64,000 nucleotides of DNA from Sphagnum magellanicum (taxonomy: Eukaryota; Streptophyta; Sphagnopsida; Sphagnales; Sphagnaceae): the NCBI GenBank assembly GCA_021904315.1, contig CM038910.1:21710256-21774255 (forward strand). The letters are read 5' to 3'. The translations under genes were made by a program, and so were the position numbers. The notes below the pieces were generated by a model, which was given only the letters and a program-made list of their open reading frames with translations, was not told where the DNA came from and did not search any database. Below, piece after piece: positions 23,610-35,899 of the stretch. The first letter of the stretch is position 1, and every line of letters starts with the position of its first letter.

Positions 23610-25725
23610 TTCCCCCCACCACATGCACACTTTTTTTTTCCCTTTTTTTTGGTGGGGGGTGGGGGGTGCCCCCATTTTGGACACCTGCTCTTTGCCTTTT
23701 TGTATCCAAAAAAACAATTGGGCTGACTTGGCCAAGTGTATCACCTACGTATATGCTATAAATTTTCATTTGTTTCAAAGTATCAGCCAATCCAACACCC
23801 CCACATTTAATATCCTTGAATTATGTACTCTTTTTTACCAATGGTGCATCATATACAATACATAATTTTCCGTTTATTGACCACAAAAGAATTGCTTGAA
23901 GTTCACACAAATTTTGCCCCTTCGGACAAAGTTCTTGAATCTTGAATCGTGCACTAAAATGTGTTCTTGTAAGGACTAAGTATTCTCTATTCCTAACTAA
24001 CAAAGGTACTAGCCATTGCAAATTTCTTCAGTTTGGTGTTTGGTTGTATGAAGAAGTTTAGTGTAAAAACCATCAACCACTGAACAGTTGTTTATTATTG
24101 AACACTTTTCAATATTTTCCTCAATCCTTAACCAAATTGAGCGATCTTCATGTCATTAGACACACAAATTGAAGAGTTACAAATGTTCTTTGAGCAGCAG
24201 AAGCAAAGGAACAACACAGAAAACATAGAAAGACTGATGAGTGATAGTTTGCTTCAATTTTATTTGAAAAAATAACTCTAGACCCCTCTCTAGTTCCAGC
24301 CTCATATCTTTCTCATTTTTAGTTTGATTTGAGTGATTAAAAAGATAATGAATAGGCTAACTAGGGCTTTATAAAAAAACTTGTTTGTATTTTAGAATCA
24401 AAGATCAAATATTTTTTAACTTAAAATCTTAATTTATTTTAATTCACCTATAATCAAACACTGAACCCTCTTACACCAAACATCCCATATTTTCCCCATT
24501 CCTTCATTGAATTGAATAGTTTTTGTAGTGTTGAAAGCACTAGGCAGAAGGCTACAAATGTTTTTTTAAAGTTCAGAAGCAGAGAAACAATGTGTGAAAA
24601 TTTAACCTCCTTTGATTTCTTAAATGTTTGCTCACCGGCCTATCTACCTTACTTGCTTTTATGCCATTTTTTCTTCCTCTTTTTCCCCCTTTCCTTCTTC
24701 CCCACTTTGATTCAAAAAAACACACACATACACATATTTTTTCCCTTTGCACTGTCCTCCATTGGTTCCAAATAAATTACCTTGAAGTTGCTAGTTATAT
24801 GTAAAGACTTGGGATTATTTTAGATCAGTTTTAATTAAGGCTAAACGGGTTACCTGACATATTAAGGGAATTCAAAACCTATGCAATTCTAGTGTGTTTG
24901 AAACTTTGGACTATGTATTCATGTTTCCAATATGCCATTTAAAATGAGCATTTGAATTTCTTTTTTTCATTATAAATCGGGATTTGTAAAGTTGTGATTA
25001 ATTATACTTGCATACTCATAATGGGTTTGTCTTTTATCGTTCACCTTTCCAAGAGAGAGTGGGTACTAAGGTACCCAATTTAGCACCACCCATGGATGTC
25101 ATCAGAAGTTCATCCATGTTGGTGGAAGCAAATTGTTACATGGTTACTCGCAAGAGGGCTACAATATTCCTTGCAATTCTGTTGCACAACAAATTGACTA
25201 ATTCTTGAAGCTGAAAGAAAGAAAATGTATGAAATAATTTATTTTTAAAAACCAACGTATTGGAGAGTTTGTTTCAATTTTTAATCAATTTTTTTTGCAA
25301 AATTCTTCAATTCTTCACTTTAAAAAACCCAAAAAATCCAAAATGTAATTGATAAAAGTTTTACATTACCTAAAACCCAACTCAGAAAATTTTAGTTGAA
25401 TTTGTTTTTCCTAGAAAAATGTAAAAGGGTTCAGGTAATTCTTTTTTCTATATAGAGGGGGTGCAAAACAAGCAGCTTAGTTGTGTAATGTCTGCCCTAA
25501 GAACGGACCAAAAAATCAAAATCAAAATAAAAACATAAAAAGGACAAAACAAACTATGTACATGTCATTATGCGTTCTCTCCCCTTAAAGCCAACAAAGC
25601 ACCAATTCCAATGGGGAGGGAAGGGTTTGGGGGATAATTTCTGGCCTTGGAATTTCCAGTTCAGTACGATCAAAATACGCATTCGGAAGCCTGAAAAAGC
25701 AGAATACAGATTGTAAAAAGCTGTG
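23610..25725. other. Intergenic sequence upstream of the Alba gene
   Basis: Begins with adjoining C-rich, T-rich and G-rich runs (23597-23672). No gene is recognised. Two diverged passages sharing TACAAATGTTCTTTG / TACAAATGTTTTTTTAAAG and AGAAGCA-AGGAA/AGAAACAA occur near 24180 and 24553, about 370 bp apart, probably an old duplication. The rest is AT-rich. Confidence 0.4.
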
Positions 25726-25729
25726 CAGG

Positions 25730-26575
25730 ATGACCATTCTGCGCTTAGTTTCCATTCCGCGGAATCGGAATAGGCACCTCTGTGTCGTCGCACAAGTGCG
25801 CCCTGTTGCTGTTGCTGCTGTTGTTGCTGTCCAACTTCTTCTTCGTCGTTGCTGTGCCCGCGCTTGCCTTCTTTGCCCTCCCGTCGTCGTCATTGCTTTC
25901 CCTTATACCCTACGTTGCGTGTCTTTTACTGGAGTTTTATGTGCAAATCGGAATCCTAGAATATGTATTATTTTTTTCTCTATTTTCTTCTCCATTTGTC
26001 TTAGCTTTTTCAGCCCTTCTTTCGGCAAGTGCCGGTTTCGTGCTCTTGCTTCTTTTTTTCTTTTTTTATTTCCTGTGCTTCCTTCTTCGGTTCGCATTTT
26101 TTCCCCCTTCTTCGTCGAATTCCTTGTGCCATATCTTCCCCCTATTTCTTTCCCGTTTCATTTGGTTCGCACCTTATCGATAACCTCGGGACATTGCGGG
26201 TCGGATGGCTTCTTTATAGTTAGCACCGTGCTGCTGTTATCGGGATTTTTGCGCTCTTGAAAGGTAAATCGTGTCCCTCCTTATTTTTTCTTCCTTTTTG
26301 TTTTCGCGCTCCCATACACAATTGCTATATCGTTTCGCATCCCTTTGATTTGGTTTCAGGAAGTAGTGCTAAAAAAAAACTCTACCGTTTTTTTGGTTTT
26401 TGGAAGTTGTAGGCCCCTGTTGTTCTTGTGATAGTCTGCCGCCATGCCATCTGACTTTCCTCTTGCGTTCGAATTGGCTGGATAGGTTAACGTGGAGCTT
26501 AATCACCGAATTTTTACTTTTATTTTAATTTATCTGTCACAAAAGCCGTGACAGAAGTGAGAAACGTTACAGAGC
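25730..26575 (+). promoter_or_regulatory. CpG-rich promoter and 5' UTR of the Alba gene
   Basis: CG pairs are dense from about 25,740 (TTCCGCGGAATCGGAATAGG, GTCGTCGCACAAGTGCG) to the start codon, unlike the surrounding DNA. A likely 5' UTR intron runs from the donor TTGAAAG/GTAAATC (from 26264) to an acceptor such as TTTGGTTTCAG ending at 26359; another possible acceptor is GTGACAG near 26554. Open frames on both strands in this stretch are compositional. Confidence 0.5.
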
Positions 26576-29500
26576 ATGGATCGATACCAAAGAGTGGAGA
26601 AGCCACGCGCTGAAACTCCGATCAGCGAGAATGAAATCCGTGTGACCACACAAGGGAAGATGCGCAACTATATCACCTATGCCACCACGCTTCTGCAGGT
26701 GTTTGGGACTTAACTGGCACACTTGTTCTTTATGACGCACTTCTTTCTTTCAAATACCCTAGTATCTCGCCCCTTGTTTGTGGCTTCCCTTGCTGCATGT
26801 CTTGCCTGATATAAGGTCCATCTTATAATAGCATAAGCAATCATCCCTCTCAGGTTCAAGTCTTATCCTTCACATTTCTTTTTCTATTGGCCACCTCCTC
26901 TTGTGGGGTTTGGGATCCCGACCTGCACCGTATCATTATTCTGAGGGCTTTAGGTTCTTGGAGAACCATCCATTTCTTCCATGCTATGACTTGGCTCTGG
27001 CAGTAATGCAAATAAAATCTTAGGTTCAGGAGTCATATAGTCTATTCTGTTTCTCTCACTAGAGCACATGCTTTGCAGTGTGTTGCCTCTTTCAACATGG
27101 GCTATGGTATATCCTTTCATGTTTTTGTTGTGGGGTTTGGGATTCTGACCTGTATAGTAATATTCCGAGGGATTTAGGTTCTTGGAGAACCATCCATTTC
27201 TTCCATGCTATGACTTGACTTTGCAGTTATGCAAATAAATCTTAGGTTCAGGAGTCATAATCTTCTACTGTTTTACTCTGTTTCTCTCACTAGAGCATAT
27301 GCTTTTGCAGTGTGTTGGTGCCTGTTTCTGCATGGACTATGGTATATCCTTTCGTCTGTTTTGTGTTTCTTGTATGTTAGGAGATATGGCATGTGGAACT
27401 TTTACTCCTGGAGGGGTTTATGTTCAGAGTGCAGGAGGCCCAACCACTACCCTCTAGGCAGGCCTCTCTATTTCTTTTAGCTTAGATGCTTGCTTGTATA
27501 TGGGTAAGCTAAAATCAAATAAAGCTTATCCTTACATGGTTATTGCAACTTTAACAAGGATACAATTGACTTTTGGATTTAGCAATGTCTCTTGTGCAAG
27601 CCGAGAGCATGACTGCATCTTCCTGTTGGTTCTGGATATGCAAACAGAACTGATTTTTTTATCATTTGTGCCCTAATTTTTTAACTATTGTTTTAACTTG
27701 CAAACCCACTTTTGGTGTGAAGTTGTTGAGTAGTAATGGCAGTTGATCATTATCATTCATGGTCAAGGTGATGTGATTCATACCTTATGAGTGATGCTCA
27801 CAAGGTTATGACTGCACTTATTCTTGCTGCATACATTTTGGTTTGCAACAAACTCAAATAACAATTTTTGGTTAAATTACATGCTTTTGTGGAGTTTCTC
27901 TCTGCTATCACCTTGATATAATTAATGTCATGGCACCTTGTCACTGCTTTTCATAATGATGGTGATGGTCTGACACTTTGTGAGTGACTCTCATAAGCTT
28001 ATGACAACACTCAACAAGAAGTATTGTCATTGTGGAACTCTCTCTGCAATCTCATCTATATGGTTCTTACTGTTGGAGGTTTGGACACTCAGCAATGAAT
28101 GCAGGCACCACTTCTCTTTTACTTGAACACATGTAATCACATTCTGTACTGTGAAGCCCCATGGGGTTTCTAACCTTCATGAGTTATACCTTTTAGATAC
28201 TTTGTGTCAGGGTTGTAACCTGTCTTAGGGTGCTTAATCTTTCACAGATCAGAGTGCACACCAGTATTGTTGAACACTTCTGTATTGAAACTGATGGTTT
28301 GGCCCTGTTGATGGTTTTATTGTTATCATGTGGTACTTGCAGTATCACAGGTCTAGCACTGAGGCAATGATTAGTCAATTCACAAGATCAGGGTTTTCTA
28401 CAACAGGAAGAAATCATGCTGTGGAACCTGACTTCATTTGATCTTCAGCTGTTGTAATATTGTTTGGTTCTTTTTGGCTTTGATATACAGGAGAAGGGAT
28501 CATCAGAGATTGTTCTGAAGGCAATGGGTCGGGCCATTAACAAGACTGTCACGATTGCAGAAATAATCAAGGTTTTTCGGTCATGACTTTTGTTGATATG
28601 ACCTTCTATTTTGGATACCACTGTAAAATTTCTCAAGCATGGGAGTTGTTTGTTTAACTTAAGAGTAGCTTCTTCCTTTTAAAAGTATCACCAGTTTTCT
28701 TTCACTACAGATGTTTCTATAGCCTATGACATGTTCGTGGTCTTGTTTTGCGCACTAATATTGATATGTTGGAGCAATATTGTGGAGTCTATGCAGAGGA
28801 GGATTGCTAACCTGCATCAAAATACGGCCATCGGATCTACTGACATCACTGATCTGTGGGAACCGCTTGAAGAGGGGCTCCTTCCGTATGTGCTCTTTTC
28901 TAACCAGAACACAGCCATTTTCATTTTTTCTCATTTTTAGGTAGTAACCTAGTATCTGTGTCCTTTGTGCACCAAAATGCAGCAGCTATAGAGCAGAAGT
29001 GAAGTTCTCCCTCAATGGCTTTCAACATGAATGAATCAAATACTTTGTTTTTGTTTGACAGCTTGGAAACAACACGACATGTTTCTATGATTACCATAAC
29101 CTTATCAACAAAGGAGCTAGACAAGACATCAACAGGGTATGTATTGTGGATTAGCCTTCTATTCATTTAATTTGTCAATTTCTGTTAATATGCTTATAGG
29201 GATGAGCTTATGCATTTCTGATTTGTTAGAAGGTTGTGAAGATGAGGGTACTACACTGTTAATTGGCAGGTAAGAACCCTTTTTGGGCCCAGGGAGTATT
29301 AGTAACCCTAAAATGAGGTGGCTGATTGCATTTGTTCTGATTACATGTACTGATTTACTTGTAGCTGTGTAAATCCTTATGCATTGGAAGATACAGTCAA
29401 AGTTATTCTGAGCTTCCATGATCCCACTTGTGGCTTTTTGAAGAAGTGTTAACCTTGCTGGGGGTTTTTTCTTCATCGTGAGAATGGAGATTTCTCTATT

Positions 29501-31036
29501 CTTATGAAAGAGATTCCATGATCCACTTGTTTTGAAAAGCTCTACAACTGGTTTTAGAGATGTCATAATGTGACATACGATGCTTTGAAGAGCTGCAACC
29601 AGACAGTGTGGCTTTCCAGGGTGGTGTCAAATTGGAGCACATGATCAAATGATGAAGCTCAATACTGCATGGGAACATAGTAAAATGGGACAGCTAGTCA
29701 AGGCCTTGCACTCATAGAACCACAATGAGTGCTGTGGATTCTGGCAGTCCACAAATGGTGTGCATTTAGGAGCTTCATGCTGGCATCAAAAGAAAATATA
29801 TTCCATTAATGAGAAGGCTTATCTTTTGGTAACTGCTGGGTTGAGGGTTGGGTACTGTGAGAGTGAATGAGGATGGAGAAACAAAAATTGTGTCTCTAAT
29901 GATAATTCCTGGGAGCTCAGGTATCAGCCGCCCCTACCAGCTGACCAGGTGAAACCAATGGTGGAGTTTGACTATGAAGGAGGTGTGCCTTCTGTTTGTG
30001 ATATTTATGAACTCATTATTTCTGTACACCTCTTCGCTTTCCTCTTGAAGTTTGTTGATAGTTGTGAGGAGTTCAGTGGTCCCATTTCTACAGGCTGTGT
30101 GGTTGATGCTTGTTCAGTGTTCTTGTCATGATTGCTTGGGGCTAACACATGCAGAGTGTGGCCTTTATATGTTTCAGAAGGTTCACCACGTGGAGGAAGG
30201 GGCAGAGGTCGAGGTCGGGGCAGAGGCAGAGAAAGAGGAGGTTGTGCATCCCTTCACTCTTGTAAACTTAGTTATCAGTAGAGATCTAAGAATCTGTGTT
30301 GTCATCTTCATCCCAGTCTGCTGGGATGAAGAGGAGCCATGGATATGCATTGACCAGAGGCATATGCTTGTCAAAAAACCAAGGATGATGAACTTTCGTG
30401 CAGGATCTAAAGTGTCCAGTTGGCTATGTAGCCTGTCATAGTGTGTGGGCAAGGAAGTGAATGTTGCATTTACCGTCAGAGCAATCTGTGGTGACCACCT
30501 TTGTATTGTTATCCATTTCTGGAAAGAATGGACATCGCTGAAAGACCTGACCATATCAGATGTGTGTTAAGTTTGCCCAAAGACAGTTGTTGTGATGGTG
30601 TGATTAGTGAATATATCTGATTTGACTTTCACTTGTGTTTTATCAGCCAATGGAACATCAGGAGCTGAATTTGACAACATTGATGGTGGATGGGGTCGTG
30701 GCCGTGGTCATGGACGAGGACGAGGTGGACGTAATAGTGGTGGCCGTGGTGGCTTCCGTGGTCGTGACAGAGAGCAAGACTCTGGAAGCTATGAAGAGAG
30801 TTCAGGTGACATGAAGTGCAGGGCTAACCTCATGAAATATGTCCACTTATATTTATCTTGTATGAACATGACAAAGGATGTCAACAGGAATGAACTACTG
30901 TATTGCATTCAGTTGATTTGCATCGATATTGTGTTCTGCAGGTCATGGCCAAGGGAGAAGTAGGGGTGTGGGGAGAGGTCGAAATTTTCGAACTGATGGA
31001 CCTGTAACAGCATCAGCTGCAGCAGGAGCTGTTTGA
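26576..31036 (+). CDS. ALBA: Alba-domain protein with RGG tail, 248 aa (ALBA4-6 type)
   Basis: Coding exons: 26576-26698, 28491-28571, 28797-28885, 29062-29136, 29921-29982, 30178-30240, 30647-30805, 30942-31036. All junctions are GT-AG and all phases agree; total 747 nt. Alba domain at about residues 20-120: NEIRVTTQGKMRNYITYATT, EIVLKAMGRAINKTVTIAEI, IGSTDITDLWEPLEEGLLP and ETTRHVSMITITLSTKELDK. Residues 147-248 are Arg/Gly-rich in two blocks, first GGRGRGRGRGRGRE (exon 6), then repeats in exon 7, ending in an Ala-rich tail. Alba proteins bind RNA and sometimes DNA or R-loops as dimers; the RGG tail adds RNA affinity. Plants have short and RGG-tailed Albas; this is the tailed kind, slightly shorter than I recall for Arabidopsis. 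The first coding intron is 1,792 bp and holds a tandem duplication. Nothing looks broken. Confidence 0.93.
26901..27355. repeat. Tandem duplication of about 227 bp inside Alba intron 1
   Basis: Two imperfect copies start with TTGTGGGGTTTGGGAT at 26901 and 27128. Both contain GGTTCTTGGAGAACCATCC, TTCTTCCATGCTATGACTTG, TTAGGTTCAGGAGTCATA, CTCTCACTAGAGCA and TATGGTATATCCTTTC, in the same order. The copies differ by scattered substitutions and small indels. It lies wholly within an intron and leaves the coding sequence unchanged. Confidence 0.85.
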
Positions 31037-31960
31037 AGTGCATTTGGGTAGTGTGGCTCTTTGATTTTTATTTTTTTAAAGTAGCTTTCAGATGTTGTGT
31101 AGGCCTGGTGCTCACAAAATGCATGTACAATGAATGTTGTGAGTCATGGCTCCTCTTCCGTAGATTTCTCCTGTTACCTGTGACCACCTGCTTCCTTAAA
31201 AAGTGCACATCTCCCTCACCTTTTTACCCCTGGGAGTTATCTGGTGTTGTGCCATTGCTTCAATTCCATGTTCAAACCTATGCAGCATGGCATGTTCTGA
31301 CAGACATGTATGACATATCGGATGGGGCTTGGATTTTGCAATTCATCTCCAGCATCATGTGTTTTTGCAAGAAAATTGTTGAAAAACAGGACACTGAATA
31401 GGTGTACAACAACAGTTCTTTAGTTTGTGTGCATAAAATGTTGGCAATTGGGGACACACTAGTGTTTTACAAGTGTGCTCAGCCAATCACAGTTTTGTGT
31501 CTGCAGCAGTTTTACTGCTGTCTCTCTCTCTTCTCATGGTATTCAAATTAACATACAGAAACAGGCTCAAGCTGTGTACTGTTGAAGGCCTTTTTGATCC
31601 TCATTGCATCTTTTTTCATCTCACCAATTGGTTCGTTGGTGTCATCTTCCTAGCAAAACTGGAATGTTCAAGATTTGGTTCAATCCAGTGTTGGGCAGGT
31701 GTATTGGTGGTACCCTGGTAACACCTTAAGTCTTCAACTAATACTTATCTGCTTAAAGAAGTTGTGGGGCCTGGGCTCTGTTCTCTCAACTTCTGAAAAT
31801 TACCAAATGAGCTGGGACATGGATATCCTATTACAAGTACTAGGATTAGTGAACTCAATTTTTCCTTGGGACTTTATATCTTTCAAATTCCTGACTGGAA
31901 TTCTCTCAATGGTAACTTATTTTCTAGGCCCTACCTCAGGCCCTTTGAATGATAAATAAC
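31037..31960 (+). other. Probable 3' UTR and downstream flank of the Alba gene
   Basis: Gene-like composition continues for several hundred bases past the stop. Open frames here have no recognisable domain and overlap in several frames. I cannot fix the poly(A) site. Confidence 0.4.
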
Positions 31961-32680
31961 TTGATATGACAACTACCAATGCCCACAACCCCTCTCGCGA
32001 TTTCCTCCATCTTCTACCTATCCTATTTCTTTACTCAGACCTTCTCAAAGGGGTAACTAAAACTAAATAGAGATATTTGTAAAATGAAGGAAACACAATA
32101 TTAATGAAAAAAACAATGAAAAAGTACATTGCATTTAAATGCTTAGTGAAACCAAGATAAATTTCAAATTACATTGAACGTTGTGATGATTTGCGTTTCA
32201 CGTTGCCTTTCTTTCTTTTTATTATGGGCACCTTCAACGTTGTTGTTATTACTACCATAATTGTTTCAAAACTTGTATTGTGGTACTAAATTTCTCCCTC
32301 AATTCCATAAAAAAGATTTACTTCACAAATATCAAGGTTTGAGCACAAATATCAAAGTTTGAGGTCAAAAGGGGTGAAAGGAGGACCCAAAGACAAGGTC
32401 ACTTTTACAAATTTCTCTTATAAAAATACAAGTGTGAACCCCGTGCCTAATGCACAGGTGTGTGCCACCTAGGATGCCACCTAGGTGCTTCAGTTACCCA
32501 TTTACCTTGGGGTTACTACCCTCTGTGGAGTCCAGCAAAATCTGGCATGGGGCCTTCTGCTTCACAGAATGGACCATTTTGGAGTGAAATGCCTTGTGGC
32601 CATGGAAACTGAATTAAATTGCTATTAGGTGCTCACCCAAGGCTTTGCTGGGAGCTAGAAGGATTTTTTTTTTCATTTTT
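31961..32680. other. Intergenic sequence
   Basis: No gene recognised. Two neighbouring copies of CACAAATATCAA-GTTTGAG lie at about 32325-32365. Confidence 0.4.
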
Positions 32681-32684
32681 CTCT

Positions 32685-32800
32685 CGTTCCCAATGTGTTC
32701 CCTTTAAGTTCTCAATGGGTTCCCAATATGTTGCCCAAGTTCCCAATGTATTCCCCAACATATTCTCCATAGCATCTCACTTTAATCCCATACCGTCCTC
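32685..32800 (+). mobile_element. Dispersed repeat, possibly an LTR fragment (copy 2)
   Basis: Multiple TTCCCAATGTGTTC / TTCCCAATATGTT words, then CATAGCATCTCACTTTAATC, collinear with the passage at 21600-21690. The match stops where the CpG-rich patch begins. Confidence 0.35.
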
Positions 32801-33080
32801 GTCCTGACGCCCGGAGAAACACAGGGCCTGGGTGGTTGGGGCTGCAATTATTATAAGCCCGGGCGCTTCACCTTTACTGCCATACAACTGCTGCTCCATT
32901 CCCTTCAAGTACGCGGCTGCTCTTTTGCTACACCTTTTCCTCCCTCCCCAAGAAGCTAAATTGCTAGCATGTGCAAGTCTCGCTATATTTAGCTACTGTT
33001 CGTCCGGATTAAGGGGAAGCTTCACGAACGTCCTCGCTATATTTAGCTACTGTCCGTCCGGATTCAGGGGAAGCTTCATT
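32800..33080. other. Isolated CpG-rich patch with a 54-bp tandem duplication
   Basis: CG pairs are suddenly common (GACGCCCGGAGAAAC, CCCGGGCGCTTC, TACGCGGCTGC, GTCCGTCCGGATTC). Two 54-bp units begin CTCGCTATATTTAGCTACTG at 32979 and 33033, with few differences. A 101-codon plus frame spans it (32832-33137), but the protein is not recognised. No introns, partner exons or known promoter elements were established. It could be an unmethylated regulatory island, a young insertion or a first exon. Confidence 0.45.
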
Positions 33081-33309
33081 CTTCCTTTACTATATGTAAT
33101 CCTTAAAGTAGCACAAACAAGCAATCTACACAGTTAGTTTGGCTTTAACTGTACATAGGACTTCAAATTATGACAATCGTTTTTGAACTGTGAAAAATTA
33201 AGGGATCAAATTCAAAATACCACCTATTTTTTACATTAAACTAGTTTGGTCATTATCTCTTGTTTTCAATGCAAACTGAAGAAATGTTTTTGGGTTGTGG
33301 TTTCATGTA

Positions 33310-33735
33310 AGTAACCTAAGTCAACAAATAGCATATGTGGGTACTAGGTAACTTATGTAGGTAGCATAGTTAGCCTAGTTACATAACTAGGTACCTTAAA
33401 AAGGTATGTATCCTATATGGGTAGCCTAGGGCGATTGCAAGGTTGGTAGATGAGTAGGTAGGTAGTTTCAATAAATAGTAGTTGGGTGGGTAGGTAGATA
33501 GGTATATTATGTAACTTGGGTAGATAGGTAGGTAACCTAAATAGGAAAATACGTAGGATGGGAGCCTAGGTAGGAGAATAGATAGCCTAAGTAGGTAAGC
33601 AAGTTGGTAGGTAAAATAAGGGGATAGGTAGGAGAGTAGGTGGTTTAGGTAAGCAAGTGGATTGGTAGGTAGAATGGGGGCTTAAGTATGAAGGTAACGA
33701 TGTAGACCCTTTAAATAGGTAGGTAGGTAGACACT
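33310..33735. repeat. Degenerate GTAG/GGTA tetranucleotide array
   Basis: Long run of variants of GTAGGTAGGT mixed with CCTAGG, CCTAAG and TAACCTA words, with no fixed period. It is the reverse-complement counterpart of the tract at 11.1-11.4 kb. A few CCTAAG/CCTAGG words also resemble the array at 59.2-60.2 kb. Confidence 0.7.
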
Positions 33736-34059
33736 TAAAGTATGTTGTGTGTTCCTATGTTGGCACCTACAACCATCACTATCAACACAAATATAACACA
33801 TAACACAAAATATTTTAAATGGTACCAACACATCCAAACCAAAATGAATATTCACCTACAACAAAATAGGAATCCAAGCCCAAAAAACACAATGCAAATC
33901 GCACAAATTGAATGGAAAAAAAACTTGCATAAAACATAGAACATCTACATCCCAACAATGAACACTTCTTTTGGAATTTTAAGATGGACTCAAAGAAGGA
34001 AACAACATGAAGAAAGGAGGTGCAAATAGGAAAAACACCCCATCTTGTTTTTTAGGAAG

Positions 34060-34446
34060 AAGGAAGCTTATGGAACAAAGGCATACCTATGTGACCTTAT
34101 CATTTATAGAGTTTGAATATTGACCCTAGTTGAGGCAATGAAAAAAGCAATATGGATCAAACAACTTTACAAGGAACTCAATTTTGTTAAACCAAGACCT
34201 ATGGATATCTACTGCGACAATCAAGGTATGATAAAGATATCACATAACCCAATGTATCACTCAAAGACAAAACATTTTGAAGTACATCTAAATTATGCAA
34301 GAGACATGGTTGAGAAGAAAAAGGTGAGAATTTCATACATTCTCACAAAATGTCCACCAACAAACCTTCTAACCAAAGCTTTAGGCCATGTCAAGTTTGA
34401 AAATTGTGTCAAATTACTCAATCCATCCACAGATTCCAAACTTTAA
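34060..34446 (+). pseudogene. Ty1/copia RNase H fragment
   Basis: The plus strand reads TYVTLSFIEFEY, a stop, then LVEAMKKAIWIKQLYKELNF, DIYCDNQGMIKISHNPMYHS, KTKHFEVHLNYARDMVEK and LLTKALGHVKFENCVKLL, ending at a stop at 34446. These are the standard words of the C-terminal RNase H region of Ty1/copia polyproteins, including the catalytic CDNQ Asp. Only the last 125 or so codons remain; the reverse transcriptase, integrase and both LTRs are missing or unrecognisable. Confidence 0.85.
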
Positions 34447-35895
34447 AACTCAACTATCCAAATTTTAAGAAATGTAAGGCTAAGTGCAATCACATTATCA
34501 TGTACCATTAGTAGTTGTAACCATTGTTTTTATTTATTTTTGCTTCAAAAACTTTGAAAAAGATTTTTCATTTGTTTTTTATTTTCATAATATCATTTGT
34601 AATATGTAATTACATTAGTGTGCAAAGTATGACGTTATTTCATCACCATTTGGACCTTGAAAAGTAAAAATATATCATTGTAACCATTGTTTTCTACTTT
34701 TTCAAGTGTTTAGATTTCACTTTCCAATGACACAATGAACATTTTCTACAATTTTTTTTGACACAAAGCTTCAATGTTGACCACTTTATATCATCAAACT
34801 TGAAATAAATGGTTTGGATTGGATTCAATTTTTTTCAAAATTTTAAATAATTAAAGTTAATTTTCTTTTTCTAACCAACACATAATACATTTGTACACAT
34901 TTAGATTTATATGTGGTAATTATAAAATTCATAACCCAAATTAATGATTTAATTTGTGGGTTTTACATTGGCCATGGGTAATTATACATGTTTTAAATGC
35001 TTTCCGACTAAAAATTTTAATTTTAAAAATGTCTTGATTATTTAAGCTTTAAAGGGATGAAAAGATCGACAATAGTTGACTTTTCAATGTGATAGGGACA
35101 TGATGATCTATTTTTCATCTACATCTTCATGTTGGTGGGTTTTTTGAATGGGACAACTTGAAGGTCATGAAAATATCCAAAACAACTGGTGATGGTTTAG
35201 GGTTAGATGCATGAAATACTTTGAATTTGTTTCATTAACTACATGAGGGAGGGGAGAAGTTCTAGGAATGGGATGGGGTCATCAAGAACATTTAATGAAA
35301 AAGAAAAGGGCAGTGCAATGGTGGCCCAACGTTTCCAGTAGCTCAAGAATCTTTGAGTGTGTTCAAGAAGGGAAATTTTTTTAAATAGGACGAGGTTTGA
35401 ATAGGCTCTATGTGGAAAAACATAGACATTCAATATGGGATAATTAGGCAATTTGACTTTGTGTTGGAGCCATGGAAGAAGTTAGCCAAAAACTTCAAAA
35501 ACCTTAAAGTTGTTTCACACAAAAATTATGAGAGAGTTAGCAATGCGATGTGGAAATGTCTGCAACAAACTAACATGGTAAAATGAAGAGCTTGAGAGAT
35601 AAGGTGTCTTTGATGTTTTCTACACCCCCCCCTTCAAAGCCCTAACAAATTTAGCACAAACCCTAAAAGCCCTAAGGAAAACACATAGCATGTCAGTTGC
35701 CAAATGAGTATGTGTTACAAGTTTGCAACAAAAGGCAAAGTCAACTTGCATTTTGGATATGCATGACATAATAGTGTGTTAATTGGTCTTTGATTGGTGA
35801 TGTTCTCTAACAAATGTGCTTGCCCAAGAATATAGTCCTTTGAAAGTGGCTTCAAAGTTGAAAAAACTTGTGTTTGTTTTTTCACCTTCTAAACC
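34447..35895. other. Intergenic AT-rich sequence
   Basis: No gene recognised. If the copia element had an LTR, it should start just after 34446, but I could not find a matching partner. Confidence 0.45.
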
Positions 35896-35899
35896 AAAG

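Noticed and set aside
25554-26260. Long frames on both strands at the Alba promoter (up to 176 codons)
   Set aside because: CpG-rich 5' UTR composition lowers stop frequency; no domains and both strands equally open.
31033-31959. Hydrophobic frames downstream of the Alba stop codon
   Set aside because: They lie in the probable 3' UTR, change frame repeatedly and match nothing known.
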